From: Comamonadaceae bacterium
Lineage (GTDB): Bacteria > Pseudomonadota > Gammaproteobacteria > Burkholderiales > Burkholderiaceae_C
NCBI GenBank assembly: GCA_947448745.1
Contig: CANFOQ010000022.1
Location: forward strand, 1-40,918
Direction: 5' to 3'
DNA: 40,918 nucleotides
Positions 20,084 to 28,742 of the stretch are shown here, one piece after another (position 1 is the stretch's first letter; each line of letters opens with the position of its first letter). The position numbers were made by a program, and so were the translations under genes. The notes beneath the pieces are model-generated. The model made no database searches. It was not told the DNA's origin and was given only the letters and a program-made list of their open reading frames with translations.

Positions 20084-20401
20084 ATGTCCCGCCCTCTGTC
20101 TAAGCCCCCTTCAGGCACGCCCGTCATGACCGCCATTGAGCAATCCGGCTCGTTGACCGGTTTGCTGCAAGTGCATCGGCAGTCGGCCCTCTACCTGAGC
20201 ACCATTCAAACGGTGTTGCCACCAGGATTGGGGGCGCAAATCAAGGCTGGTCCCATCGATGAGGATGGCTGGTGCTTGCTGGTGCAGCACAATGCCGCCG
20301 GAGCGAAATTGCGGCAATTATTGCCTGCCATCAGCGCTCATTTGCGGGCCAAAGGCCACCCGGTGAACACCATCCGTGTCAAGGTGATGAGCAACCGCTG
20401 A
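20084..20401 (+). CDS. dciA: DciA/DUF721 family protein (helicase loader-type)
   Basis: A 105-residue protein with a DUF721-type core (LYLSTIQTVLPPGLGAQIKA and LVQHNAAGAKLRQLLPAISA), the KH-like fold of DciA. Family knowledge: DciA helps load the DnaB replicative helicase in bacteria that lack DnaC. Its position divergent from secA is typical of Burkholderiales. ATG 20084 is used; a CATAAT box at 20073 would put the transcript start at about this codon, so the ATG at 20126 is an alternative. Confidence 0.75.
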   Translation: MSRPLSKPPSGTPVMTAIEQSGSLTGLLQVHRQSALYLSTIQTVLPPGLGAQIKAGPIDEDGWCLLVQHNAAGAKLRQLLPAISAHLRAKGHPVNTIRVKVMSNR

Positions 20402-20454
20402 CCGCCCTGCAAACGGGTGGTATGGTCTGGGCCATTATTTCTAAGCGCTGCTGT

Positions 20455-21045
20455 ATGCGAATCACCATCTTCACCACCCCCGTGCTCAGTCCCTTGTTGC
20501 GTTGGCTGTCACGCCAGATCTTGCGCCTGCTGGGCTGGACCTTGACCGGCGAGATGCCTGCCAACACGCGCCAAAGCGTTGTCATTGCCGCGCCGCACAC
20601 CAGCAACTGGGACTTCCCCTACACCTTGATGGTGGCCTTTGCCATGAACCTGAACATCCAATGGATGGGCAAGCGGCAGTTGTTTCGTTTTCCATTTCGC
20701 CACCTGATGCTGTGGTTGGGCGGGATCCCAGTAGACCGCTCGCAATCCACCAATTTGGTCGACGCATCCGTTCAAAGTTTGCAAAACGCTCAACATGATT
20801 TGCATTTGGTGGTGCCTCCTGAGGGCACGCGGAGCCAAACACACCATTGGAAAACTGGTTTTTATTACATCGCCTTGGGCGCACAAGTGCCCATCATCTT
20901 GGGCTACTTGGATTTCGGCCAAAAGAAAAGTGGCTTAGGTCCTGCCCTCATGCCGACTGGCGACTTGGAAGCCGACATGGCCATCATCAAAGCGTTTTAC
21001 GCGCCCTTCAAAGGCAAAAACCCAGACCAATTCTTGCTTGAATAA
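20455..21045 (+). CDS. PlsC-type acyltransferase
   Basis: A 196-residue acyltransferase of the 1-acyl-glycerol-3-phosphate acyltransferase superfamily. Motif I HTSNWD (HX4D) is near residue 43, motif II-like GGIPVDRS near 85, motif III PPEGTRS near 120, and motif IV-like GAQVPIILGY near 142. The N-terminal 30 residues form a membrane-associating helix. It may acylate lysophosphatidate or another lipid; the substrate is not predictable from sequence. ATG 20455 is chosen; an ATG at 20422 could add 11 residues. It ends one base before the convergent serine hydrolase gene. Confidence 0.85.
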   Translation: MRITIFTTPVLSPLLRWLSRQILRLLGWTLTGEMPANTRQSVVIAAPHTSNWDFPYTLMVAFAMNLNIQWMGKRQLFRFPFRHLMLWLGGIPVDRSQSTNLVDASVQSLQNAQHDLHLVVPPEGTRSQTHHWKTGFYYIALGAQVPIILGYLDFGQKKSGLGPALMPTGDLEADMAIIKAFYAPFKGKNPDQFLLE

Positions 21046-21046
21046 G

Positions 21047-22219
21047 TTAGTTGTTGGCTTGCACCAAGCGCACTGCTTCGTCGACGAAGTTGTAAACCTC
21101 AAGAGGCAACTGACCATTGGGCCCCAAGGTTTTCTTGTCACGGTGTTGGCCGGTGCGTACCACCACCAAATCGTGTGAAGGCACAACGATCACGTACTGG
21201 CCCTCATGGCCTTGCAACAAGTAGAACGGGTGCTTGTAACTCCAATCCATCCACAGCGAATGCCCATAAAAAGGCTGTAAATCGGGCTTGCGCATGCGCT
21301 CAATGAAAGCTTTGTCCAACAACTGTTGGCCATTCCACAGACCGTCTTGCAACAACAGTTGTCCGATGCGGCCAAAGTCTTGGGCGGTGGCGAAGATACA
21401 GCAATAGGTGCGCTCCATACCACCGTCTTCACTTTTGCGGTCCAAGGTGTACAGGGCGTCGCTGCCCATGCCCAAGGGCGCCCACAAACTGCGTGACAAA
21501 TACTGGCTGACTGTGAGCGTGGGTTCTTTGGCTTGCAAGGCTCGCTTGAGAAACACACCCAAAACCTGCGTCGTGCCACTGCTGTATTCATACTCGGTGC
21601 CGGGATCTCGCTCAAACCCATGCGACAACACCAAGGCTTGCGCATCCTTGCCGTAATACAACTCGGTGGTCATGTTCAAAGGCATGTAGTAGTTCTCGTC
21701 CCACGCGTGGCCTGACTTCATGCTTGAGAGCTGTGCCACCGTGGCTTTGCTGCCGCGACTATCGTTGACGTACTCTTTGAGTTGCTCGGTGATGGGCGCA
21801 TCAAAACTGCTGATGAGCCCTTCTTGGATGGCCAAACCCACTTGCATGGTGGTGATGGTCTTGGCCATCGAAAACGAATTGGTCAGGCTTTGCGCGGTAT
21901 AGGGTGCGAAATATTGCTCGTGCACCAATTGGCCATGCTGTGCCACCAGGAACGCGGCCGTGCCATATTGCAGGTGGTGTTTCAACACCGCTTCTGACAG
22001 AGTTTGCTGGTTGTAGTTGGCCGCTTTGGGCCAAGGTGACGACGTGCCTTTGGCAATGACACGCTGGTCGAAATTGTGGGCGTCGTCAATGTTGGCGGTG
22101 CGGTGTCCCTGCAAATACGTGCTGCTCAGCGCTCGCCAGATGTAGCCACTGCCTGACAGTTGAATGGCCAACACCATCAACACCAATAGACCGCCAAACC
22201 ACTGCATCGTTTTTTTCAT
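21047..22219 (-). CDS. Class C beta-lactamase-fold serine hydrolase
   Basis: A 390-residue protein with an N-terminal membrane or signal segment (WFGGLLVLMVLAIQLSG). The beta-lactamase/penicillin-binding fold shows the SxxK motif in NSFSMAKT, a YxS motif in YEYSSGT, and an HxG in QGHEGQ in place of KTG. Such proteins are esterases or D-amino peptidases in the periplasm, more often than true beta-lactamases. Substrate unknown. ATG 22219 (MKKTMQ) or 22231 are both possible; neither has a clear ribosome site. The tRNA-Thr terminator lies directly upstream, leaving almost no room for a promoter. Confidence 0.85.
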   Translation of the reverse strand: MKKTMQWFGGLLVLMVLAIQLSGSGYIWRALSSTYLQGHRTANIDDAHNFDQRVIAKGTSSPWPKAANYNQQTLSEAVLKHHLQYGTAAFLVAQHGQLVHEQYFAPYTAQSLTNSFSMAKTITTMQVGLAIQEGLISSFDAPITEQLKEYVNDSRGSKATVAQLSSMKSGHAWDENYYMPLNMTTELYYGKDAQALVLSHGFERDPGTEYEYSSGTTQVLGVFLKRALQAKEPTLTVSQYLSRSLWAPLGMGSDALYTLDRKSEDGGMERTYCCIFATAQDFGRIGQLLLQDGLWNGQQLLDKAFIERMRKPDLQPFYGHSLWMDWSYKHPFYLLQGHEGQYVIVVPSHDLVVVRTGQHRDKKTLGPNGQLPLEVYNFVDEAVRLVQANN

Positions 22220-22236
22220 GTCAGTCCCCATGGTTG

Positions 22237-22274
22237 AAAAAAAAGCCCGTACTTTTGAAGGGTACAGGCTTTTT
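22237..22274 (-). terminator. Terminator after tRNA-Thr
   Basis: On the minus strand AAAAAGCCTGTAC pairs with GTACGGGCTTTTT (one G-U pair), giving a 13-bp stem with a 9-base loop and a run of eight T. It sits between the tRNA gene and the serine hydrolase. Confidence 0.8.
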
Positions 22275-22277
22275 AAA

Positions 22278-22353
22278 TGGTGCCGCTTGTCGGATTCGAA
22301 CTGACGACCTACCGCTTACAAGGCGGTTGCTCTACCAACTGAGCTAAAGCGGC
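22278..22353 (-). tRNA. tRNA-Thr(TGT)
   Basis: A full 76-base cloverleaf: acceptor GCCGCTT/AAGCGGC, D arm GCTCAGTTGGTAGAGC, anticodon stem ACCGC with loop CTTGTAA (anticodon TGT), T loop TTCGAAT and an encoded CCA end. It reads ACA codons and, by wobble, other Thr codons. A strong terminator follows. Confidence 0.97.
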
Positions 22354-22393
22354 GTGGGGGAGATTCTAACGAAGCTTGAAGACCATCCCCAAA

Positions 22394-22819
22394 CTATTTG
22401 ACGCGTTTGAGTTGAGGGCGTGTGCCGCCGCTCGGTGGTGTTGGTGTGGGCTCAGCGTCGGTAGGGGGTTTCGTGTCTGTTGTTGCATCAGTTTCAACTG
22501 GGGCAGGAAACGCCATACCTTGGCCGTTCTCTTTGGCGTAGATGGCAATCACCCGGCCCATGGGCACGGAGATTTCTCTTGCCACGCCACCAAAGCGGGC
22601 CTTGAACACAATGAATTCATTGCTCAGGTGCAGGTTGCTGGTGGCGTCAAAACTGATGTTGAGGACGATCTCGCCATTGCTGACATATTCGCGAGGGACT
22701 TGCACCGAATCGTCCACTGACACAGCCACATAAGGGGTGAAGCCGTTGTCAGTGCACCATTCGTGCAAAGCGCGAACCAAATAAGGCCGCGTGGAAGAGG
22801 ACTGCGCGATGTTGATCAT
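22394..22819 (-). CDS. sspB: ClpXP adaptor SspB
   Basis: A 141-residue adaptor that delivers ssrA-tagged proteins to ClpXP. The fold region includes RPYLVRALHEWCTDNGFTPY, VPREYV, GEIVLNIS and the SspB-typical FGGVAREISVPMGRVIAIYA. A flexible Pro/Thr-rich linker follows, and the short basic C-terminus (RPQLKRVK) is the part that binds the ClpX zinc domain. It follows sspA by 10 bases, the standard sspAB order. Confidence 0.95.
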   Translation of the reverse strand: MINIAQSSSTRPYLVRALHEWCTDNGFTPYVAVSVDDSVQVPREYVSNGEIVLNISFDATSNLHLSNEFIVFKARFGGVAREISVPMGRVIAIYAKENGQGMAFPAPVETDATTDTKPPTDAEPTPTPPSGGTRPQLKRVK

Positions 22820-22829
22820 GCAACGGCAA

Positions 22830-23441
22830 TTACTTGCGCATGACCTTCTCTGAAGGTGTCAATGCTTCAATGTAGGCGGGGCGTGAAAAAATGCGTTCCG
22901 CGTATTTCAGCAAAGGCGCTGCATTTTTGGACAACTCGATGCCGTAATGGTCCAAGCGCCACAGCAAGGGAGCAATGGCGACATCCAGCATGGAGAAGTT
23001 GTCGCCCAGCATGAACTTGTTTTTCAAAAACACAGGGGCCAGTTGGGTCAAGCGGTCACGGATGTGTGAACGGGCTTTTTCTAAGGCCTTTTCGTTGGCT
23101 TTTTGAGCGCGCGATTCCAAAGTAACCACATGCGTGAACAGTTCTTTTTCGAAATTGAGCAAGAACAAGCGCACACGAGCGCGGTCTACAGGGTCGCCCG
23201 GCATCAGTTGGGGATGGGGGAAACGTTCGTCGATGTACTCGTTGATGATGTTGGATTCGTACAGAATCAAATCACGTTCAACAAGAATTGGCACCTGCCC
23301 ATAGGGGTTCATCACATTGATGTCCTCGGGCTTGTTGTAGAGGTCGACATCGCGGATTTCAAAATCCATGCCTTTTTCAAACAACACAAAGCGGCAACGG
23401 TGCGAAAAAGGACAGACTGTCCCTGAATACAAGACCATCAT
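22830..23441 (-). CDS. sspA: Stringent starvation protein A
   Basis: A 203-residue GST-fold protein that binds RNA polymerase and affects stress and phage gene expression. It begins MMVLYSGTVCPFSHRCRFVL, with a thioredoxin-like N-domain containing NPYGQVPILVERD and ESNIINEYIDERFPHP, then an all-helical C-domain with MLDVAIAPLLWRLDHYGI. It probably has no glutathione-transferase activity, as in other SspA. It is next to sspB and downstream of petABC, the usual betaproteobacterial order. Confidence 0.95.
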   Translation of the reverse strand: MMVLYSGTVCPFSHRCRFVLFEKGMDFEIRDVDLYNKPEDINVMNPYGQVPILVERDLILYESNIINEYIDERFPHPQLMPGDPVDRARVRLFLLNFEKELFTHVVTLESRAQKANEKALEKARSHIRDRLTQLAPVFLKNKFMLGDNFSMLDVAIAPLLWRLDHYGIELSKNAAPLLKYAERIFSRPAYIEALTPSEKVMRK

Positions 23442-23470
23442 GAGAGTGGCTCCTGAAAAACGAACGATTT

Positions 23471-23517
23471 AATGGGCAAGCCAAATGCCCATTGTAAGAA
23501 CCCATGCAAGATGGGTT
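23471..23517 (-). terminator. Tandem hairpins between petC and sspA
   Basis: Two perfect stems lie in the 89-base gap: AATGGGCA/TGCCCATT (23471-23478 and 23486-23493) and AACCCAT/ATGGGTT (23499-23505 and 23511-23517). There is no strong U tract, so they may stabilise the petABC mRNA end or attenuate transcription into sspA. Confidence 0.45.
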
Positions 23518-23530
23518 GCGGCAACGCCAA

Positions 23531-24286
23531 TCAGCGGATGTCTTTCCAGTAGGCCGCGTTCAAGCGCCAAGCGATGACGAAGAACACCAACAAGTAGAGC
23601 ATGACCCAGACGCCGACCCGAACACGGGTGGCTTGCGCGGGTTCAGACATCCATTGCATATAGTTCACCAAGTCGGCCACCGCAGAGTCGTATTCATTGG
23701 GGCTCAGTGTGCCAGGGGTGACTTGTTCCCAGCCTTTGAGGACATGGGTGGCGTGGCCATGGGATTCGATTTCTTCATAGACCGGCTTGCGCTGGCCTTG
23801 CAATTCCCACAACACATGGGGCATGCCCACGTTGGGGAAGGCCAAGTTGTTCCATCCTGTGGCTTTGCTGTCGTCGCGGTAGTAGGTGCGCAAGTAGGTG
23901 TAGAGGTAGTCGGCACCTGAACCGCCCGCGCCAGCCCGTGAACGGGCAATCACGGTCAAGTCAGGCGGGTTGCCGCCAAACCAATCTTTGGCCTGCTTGG
24001 GGTCCATCGCCACCTTCATGGTTTCGCCCACTTTGTCGGTGGTGAACAGCAAGTTGTCTTTGATTTGTTGCTCGGTCAGGCCGATGTCGGTCAGGCGGTT
24101 GAAGCGCATGTAGGACGCGGCGTGGCAGTTCAAACAGTAATTGACAAACAACTTGGCGCCGTTTTGCAAGGCGGCCAAATCGTTCAAGCGGTTGGGGGCT
24201 TTGTCCCACGCGATGCTGTCGCTGTTGGCGAAAGCAGGCATGACGGAGGCACATGCCAAGACCACACTGAGGATGAATTTTTTCAT
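23531..24286 (-). CDS. petC: Cytochrome c1 of the bc1 complex
   Basis: A 251-residue protein starting at ATG 24286 with a signal peptide (MKKFILSVVLACASVMPAFA). Covalent haem c site CLNCH is at 51-55, and the Met ligand is probably in GMPHVLWELQG. A C-terminal transmembrane helix (VWVMLYLLVFFVIAWRL) anchors it. It passes electrons from the Rieske protein to soluble or membrane cytochromes. GGAG lies 9 bases before the ATG; the TTG at 24301 is less likely. It is the last gene of petABC. Confidence 0.96.
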   Translation of the reverse strand: MKKFILSVVLACASVMPAFANSDSIAWDKAPNRLNDLAALQNGAKLFVNYCLNCHAASYMRFNRLTDIGLTEQQIKDNLLFTTDKVGETMKVAMDPKQAKDWFGGNPPDLTVIARSRAGAGGSGADYLYTYLRTYYRDDSKATGWNNLAFPNVGMPHVLWELQGQRKPVYEEIESHGHATHVLKGWEQVTPGTLSPNEYDSAVADLVNYMQWMSEPAQATRVRVGVWVMLYLLVFFVIAWRLNAAYWKDIR

Positions 24287-24306
24287 GGTTGTTTGCTCCA
24301 AGCGGA

Positions 24307-25707
24307 TCAGTGTGCAGTGAAGTTCACGCGGTCAGGCACAGGCTTGGTTTCGCCCATTTGGCTCCACCAAGGCATCAGCAAGAAGAAGCCAAAGTAGAAC
24401 AAGCTGCCCACTTGTGACACGCGTTCACCGATGGCAGAAGGCGGTTGCATGCCCAAGTAACCCAAGACAAAGAAGTCGATCACGAAGATGACGTACAGGT
24501 AGAGATGCCAATCGGGACGGTAGCGGATCGATTTGACCGCGCAGTTGTCCAGCCAAGGCAGGAAGAACAGGATGACAACCGCGCCACCCATGACGACCAC
24601 GCCCCAGAATTTCGCATCAATCGCCAACATCAGCACCACCAAGACCACGGCCGCACCCACCACCACGCCTTTGAGGGTGCTGGAGATTTTGGCGCGGGTG
24701 GCACCCAGATAAGCGGCAGCCAAGACGCAAACGATGAGCGCATACATCATCTCGCTGGTGATGGCACGCAGCATCGAGTAGTAAGGCGTGAAGTACCAGA
24801 CCGGCGCGATGTGCAACGGTGTTTTCAGCGGATCGGCTGGGATGAAGTTGTTGTACTCCAAAAAGTAGCCACCGAACTCAGGTGCGAAGAAGATGATGGC
24901 GCAAAACACCAGCAAGAAGCCGATGATGCCCATGATGTCGTGCACCGAGTAGTAGGGATGGAAAGGAATGCCGTCCAACGGAATGCCGTTGGCGTCTTTC
25001 TTTTCTTTGATTTCCACGCCGTCGGGGTTGTTGGAGCCGACTTCGTGCAAAGCGATGATGTGCGCCACCACCAAGCCCAACAGCACCAGCGGCACGGCGA
25101 TGACGTGGAAGCTGAAGAAGCGGTTCAAGGTGGCGTCGCCCACCACGTAGTCACCACGGATGAGCAGGGCCAAATCGGGGCCAATGAAAGGAATGGCGGA
25201 GAACAAGTTGACGATCACTTGGGCGCCCCAGTAGGACATTTGGCCCCAAGGCAACAAATAGCCCATGAAGGCTTCGCCCATCAAGGCCAAGAAGATGGCG
25301 CAACCAAACAACCAGACCAATTCACGTGGCTTGCGGTAAGAACCGTAGATGAGGCCGCGGAACATGTGCATGTAGACCACGATGAAGAAGGCCGAGGCAC
25401 CGGTGGAATGCATGTAGCGGATCAGCCAACCCCAGGGCACATCGCGCATGATGTATTCCACTGAAGCGAAAGCTTGCGCTGCGTCTGGTTTGTAGTGCAT
25501 GACCAAGAACACGCCGGTGAGGATTTGAATCACCAGCACCACCATGGACAAGACGCCAAAGAAGTAGAGGAAATTGAAGTTTTTAGGCGCGTAGTACTCG
25601 CTCATGTGCTCTTTGAAGAGCTTGGAAAGCGGGAATCGGTTGTCGATCCAGTTCAGCGCCTTTTCGGCCGCCGGCGCATTGGGAGAAACGTCTTTGAATT
25701 CAGCCAT
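24307..25707 (-). CDS. petB: Cytochrome b of the bc1 complex
   Basis: A 466-residue integral membrane subunit that holds both b haems and the Qo and Qi quinone sites. Haem-ligand His pairs are seen in RYMHSTGAS and MHMFRG and in SFHVIAVP and VAHIIALHE. GYLLPWGQMSYWGA and the PEFG-like FFAPEFGGYF are Qo-site signatures. About eight transmembrane helices are expected. It lies between petA and petC in the bc1 operon. Confidence 0.97.
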   Translation of the reverse strand: MAEFKDVSPNAPAAEKALNWIDNRFPLSKLFKEHMSEYYAPKNFNFLYFFGVLSMVVLVIQILTGVFLVMHYKPDAAQAFASVEYIMRDVPWGWLIRYMHSTGASAFFIVVYMHMFRGLIYGSYRKPRELVWLFGCAIFLALMGEAFMGYLLPWGQMSYWGAQVIVNLFSAIPFIGPDLALLIRGDYVVGDATLNRFFSFHVIAVPLVLLGLVVAHIIALHEVGSNNPDGVEIKEKKDANGIPLDGIPFHPYYSVHDIMGIIGFLLVFCAIIFFAPEFGGYFLEYNNFIPADPLKTPLHIAPVWYFTPYYSMLRAITSEMMYALIVCVLAAAYLGATRAKISSTLKGVVVGAAVVLVVLMLAIDAKFWGVVVMGGAVVILFFLPWLDNCAVKSIRYRPDWHLYLYVIFVIDFFVLGYLGMQPPSAIGERVSQVGSLFYFGFFLLMPWWSQMGETKPVPDRVNFTAH

Positions 25708-25718
25708 GGTGTCCGCCT

Positions 25719-26318
25719 TTAAGCTTTTTTGTCTTCGCCAATCAGCAGGCGTGTCTCAGAGAGGTACATGTGCGGAGGCACTTCGAGGTTGTCAGGCGCG
25801 GGTTTGTTTTTGTAAACACGGCCGGCCATGTCGAAGGTGGAGCCATGGCAGGGGCACAAAAAGCCGCCTTGCCAGTCATCGGGCAGCGAAGCCTGTGGGC
25901 CTATTTGGAATTTGTCACTGGGCGAGCAGCCCAAGTGCGAGCAAATGCCCACGCCAACGAAGAACTCGGGTTTGATGGAGCGCGCCTGGTTGCGGGCGTA
26001 TTCGGGGGTTAATTCCGAGGGTTTGCGCTTGGATTCGGGGTCGGCCAATTGCGACTCGACTTTTTTCAAGGCTTCCAGTTGCTCGGGGGTGCGGCGAATG
26101 ATCCAAACCGGTTTGCCACGCCATTCAACGGTGAGTTTTTCACCGGGTTTGATGGCAGAAATATCGACTTCGACGGCTGCACCAGCGGCTTTGGCACGCT
26201 CGGAGGGGCTGAATGCGCTGATGAAAGGAACGGCGACGGCTGCGCCGCCTACTGCACCTGCGCAACTTGAGGCGATGAGCCATGTGCGCTTGTCGGTGTC
26301 CACAGTGGTGTCACTCAT
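25719..26318 (-). CDS. petA: Rieske iron-sulphur subunit of the bc1 complex
   Basis: A 199-residue protein with a twin-arginine-independent-looking N-terminal anchor (residues 12-36, lacks a clear RR). The [2Fe-2S] ligands are in box 1 CSHLGC (Cys126, His128) and box 2 CPCHGS (Cys155, His158), with Cys131 and Cys157 forming the stabilising disulfide. It moves electrons from quinol at Qo to cytochrome c1. It is the first gene of petABC; the promoter lies in the 160-base region shared with mscL. Confidence 0.96.
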   Translation of the reverse strand: MSDTTVDTDKRTWLIASSCAGAVGGAAVAVPFISAFSPSERAKAAGAAVEVDISAIKPGEKLTVEWRGKPVWIIRRTPEQLEALKKVESQLADPESKRKPSELTPEYARNQARSIKPEFFVGVGICSHLGCSPSDKFQIGPQASLPDDWQGGFLCPCHGSTFDMAGRVYKNKPAPDNLEVPPHMYLSETRLLIGEDKKA

Positions 26319-26405
26319 GAAAGACCTCTATGTTTCTATGCGAATTTGGGTTAGCCAAAGATTCTAACCGAGCGACTCAGGGGCAACCCGAACAATGGTT
26401 TCTAC

Positions 26406-26463
26406 TTAATTGAATACGAGGTGAATCACAAAATCAAAATATAGAATTCTTTAGTTCAATTAA
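26406..26463. repeat. Inverted repeat upstream of mscL
   Basis: TTAATTGAA (26406-26414) and TTCAATTAA (26455-26463) are perfect 9-base inverted arms, 40 bases apart, flanking a TATAGA box (26440-26445). They lie between the divergent petA and mscL genes and could be a regulatory site. No regulator can be named. Confidence 0.35.
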
Positions 26464-26478
26464 TCGGAGAATTTGACC

Positions 26479-26904
26479 ATGCTCAAAGAATTCAAGGAGT
26501 TCGCCCTCAAAGGCAATGTCATCGATTTGGCCATCGGCGTGATTGTGGGCGGCGCCTTCGGCAAGATCGTCGATGCCATGGTGGGCGACCTGATCATGCC
26601 CTTGGTGTCCATGCTGATCGGGCACCTCGATTTTTCCAACTACTTCATCCCCCTGGCCCACGTGCCCGAACAGGTTCCGCCAACCTTGGACGCCTTGAAA
26701 AAAGCCGGCATTCCGGTGTTCGCCTATGGCAGCTTCATCACGGTGGCTGTGAATTTCCTCATTTTGGCGTTTGTCATTTTCCTCATGGTCAAGCAAATCA
26801 ACCGCTTGAAACGCAGCGAAACCAGCGAGCCCGTGGCGGCCGAGGTGGCGACACCTGAAGATATTTTGTTGCTGCGGGAAATCAGAGATCAGCTCAAACG
26901 CTGA
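26479..26904 (+). CDS. mscL: Large-conductance mechanosensitive channel MscL
   Basis: A 141-residue channel subunit that forms pentamers in the inner membrane and opens under strong osmotic downshock. It starts [20 protein letters not shown] (amphipathic N-helix and TM1 with the conserved [12 protein letters not shown] pore glycine pattern). TM2 is [22 protein letters not shown] cytoplasmic helix ends [14 protein letters not shown]-like ([16 protein letters not shown]). GGAGA lies 8 bases before the ATG at 26479; a TTG at 26473 is less likely. Confidence 0.96.
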   Translation: MLKEFKEFALKGNVIDLAIGVIVGGAFGKIVDAMVGDLIMPLVSMLIGHLDFSNYFIPLAHVPEQVPPTLDALKKAGIPVFAYGSFITVAVNFLILAFVIFLMVKQINRLKRSETSEPVAAEVATPEDILLLREIRDQLKR

Positions 26905-26934
26905 CCCACAAGGCCTCCCCAAAGCACATGTTTG

Positions 26935-27975
26935 TCAAACCGCTTGGCCACGCGCCACGCGAATGGCGGCCAGCAAGCTGCTGGGGTCGGCCAGGCCCTG
27001 CCCGACGATGTCAAAGGCGGTGCCGTGGTCGGGGCTGGTGCGCACGAACGGCAGGCCCAGGGTTTGGTTCACGCCATTTTCCAAGCCCAAATATTTCACA
27101 GGTATCAAACCTTGGTCGTGGTACATGGCCACCACCACATCGGTGCTGGCTTGGCCGGCCGCGCTGTGCGCGTTCATGAAGACGGTGTCGGGCGGATAGG
27201 GGCCGCTCACCTGCAAGCCCAGTTGTTGGGCTTGCGCAATGGCTGGGGCAATCACGGTCAACTCTTCCGTGCCAAACAAGCCGTCCTCACCGGCATGCGG
27301 GTTCAAGCCGGCCACCACCATGCGCGGTGCGCGGCCATGCAATTGCAACCAAGCTGCATGGGTGATGCGCAGGGTTTGCAACACATTGGCGGTGGTGACA
27401 GCCTCGATGGCTTGGCGCAAGGACACATGGATGCTGACCAAGACCGTGCTCAGACCGGGGCTGCGCAACATCATGCGCACCGGCCAATCGGCCACTGAAA
27501 CGCCCTGGTGTGCCGCCGCCAAGGCTTGCAGCATTTCGGTGTGGCCGGGGTGGTCGATGCCCGCCAAAGACAAGGCTTTCTTGTGCAGGGGCGCGGTCAC
27601 CACGGCGGCCACTTCGCCGCGCAAAGCGGCTGAAGCCGCCCAAGTGATGGCGTCTGCCGCCATGCGTCCCGCCTCGGCACTGACCTGCCCAAGTTGGAAG
27701 GGCAAGCTCGCACCGGCTTGCAACACGGGCACTTGCAGACTGCCCATGCTCCAAACCTTTGATAGGTCTTGCACAGCAACACATTGCAACTTCACTGGCA
27801 AAACAGCTGACAAGCGTTCTAGATGCTGTTGCATGGCAGCCAAGTCGCCCACCACACAGACACCGCGCATTTGCTCGGGGTGCAGCGCAAAGGCTTTCAA
27901 AATGATTTCAGGGCCAATGCCGGCCGGGTCGCCCATGGTCAGGGCCAAGGGCAGCGTGGGTGCAGCAGCCGTCAT
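26935..27975 (-). CDS. pdxA: 4-hydroxythreonine-4-phosphate dehydrogenase
   Basis: A 346-residue NAD-dependent enzyme of the DXP-dependent vitamin B6 pathway. The N-terminus LPLALTMGDPAGIGPEIILK is the family signature. The metal-binding His are in TAPLHKKAL, GHTEML and the YHDQGLIPVK segment. ATG 27975 (MTAAAPTLPL) is chosen; the open frame upstream lies in nif3. It follows nif3 by 10 bases and is convergent with mscL. Confidence 0.96.
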   Translation of the reverse strand: MTAAAPTLPLALTMGDPAGIGPEIILKAFALHPEQMRGVCVVGDLAAMQQHLERLSAVLPVKLQCVAVQDLSKVWSMGSLQVPVLQAGASLPFQLGQVSAEAGRMAADAITWAASAALRGEVAAVVTAPLHKKALSLAGIDHPGHTEMLQALAAAHQGVSVADWPVRMMLRSPGLSTVLVSIHVSLRQAIEAVTTANVLQTLRITHAAWLQLHGRAPRMVVAGLNPHAGEDGLFGTEELTVIAPAIAQAQQLGLQVSGPYPPDTVFMNAHSAAGQASTDVVVAMYHDQGLIPVKYLGLENGVNQTLGLPFVRTSPDHGTAFDIVGQGLADPSSLLAAIRVARGQAV

Positions 27976-27985
27976 GTGGGCCGCC

Positions 27986-28741
27986 TCAAGCTGGGTTGCC
28001 AATGTCGATGAAGGCGTGCTCCAAACCCAACTGCGACGCCACATGCGCGGCCAAAGCCGGTGCGCCATACCGCTCGGTGGCATGGTGGCCGCAGGCCAAA
28101 AAGGCCACGCCAGTTTCTTGCGCCAAATGCGCTTGCGGCTCGGAAATTTCGCCGGTGATGAAGGCGTCTGCGCCAGCCGCAATGGCGGCTTCAAACCAAG
28201 ACTGCGCCCCGCCCGTGCACCAAGCAATCCGTTTCAAAGGGCGTTTGGGGTCGGGCACCACAGCCACCGGCGCACGGCCCAAAGTGGTGTGCAGGCTGTG
28301 CACCAGCGCGTTCAAAGTCTCGCCACCTGAAGCGGGTCTGCCCAGGCAGGCCAAATCTTGCTCGCCAAAACGCGACAAGGTTTCCCAGCCCATCAACAGC
28401 CCCAATTGCGCGTTGTTGCCCAAAGCTGGGTGAGCGTCCAAGGGCAAGTGGTAGGCCAGCAGGTTGATGTCGTGCGCCAGCAGCAAGGCCAAGCGCTGCT
28501 TGAGCCAACCAGTGACCGCGCCATCGTGGCCACGCCAAAACAAACCGTGGTGCACCAGCAAGGTGTCGGCGCCAGCGTCAATGGCGGCTTCAATGAAGGC
28601 GCGGCTGGCGGTCACACCCGAAACAATTTTTTGCACCTCGGCCCGGCCTTCCACCTGCAAGCCGTTGGGGCAGTAATCTTTGAATTTGGCTGGCTGCAAC
28701 AAGTCGTTGCAAAGCGTCAGCAGTTGGTCGCGGTGGGCCAT
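27986..28741 (-). CDS. Nif3/YbgI-like dinuclear metal protein
   Basis: A 251-residue member of the Nif3 family. Metal-binding His motifs are LLVHHGLFW near residue 65 and AYHLPLDAH near 97, and the C-terminal ACGHHATERYG. The proteins form toroidal hexamers with two metals per subunit; the true substrate is not known, and the name GTP cyclohydrolase 1 type 2 is only partly supported. The gene begins one base before the protease stop region, typical of the tatC-degS-nif3 order in Comamonadaceae. Confidence 0.93.
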   Translation of the reverse strand: MAHRDQLLTLCNDLLQPAKFKDYCPNGLQVEGRAEVQKIVSGVTASRAFIEAAIDAGADTLLVHHGLFWRGHDGAVTGWLKQRLALLLAHDINLLAYHLPLDAHPALGNNAQLGLLMGWETLSRFGEQDLACLGRPASGGETLNALVHSLHTTLGRAPVAVVPDPKRPLKRIAWCTGGAQSWFEAAIAAGADAFITGEISEPQAHLAQETGVAFLACGHHATERYGAPALAAHVASQLGLEHAFIDIGNPA

Positions 28742-28742
28742 G

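Noticed and set aside
24445-25464. 339-codon plus-strand frame opposite petB
   Set aside because: Highly enriched in His, Asp and Gln as expected for the complement of a membrane protein gene; shadow of petB.
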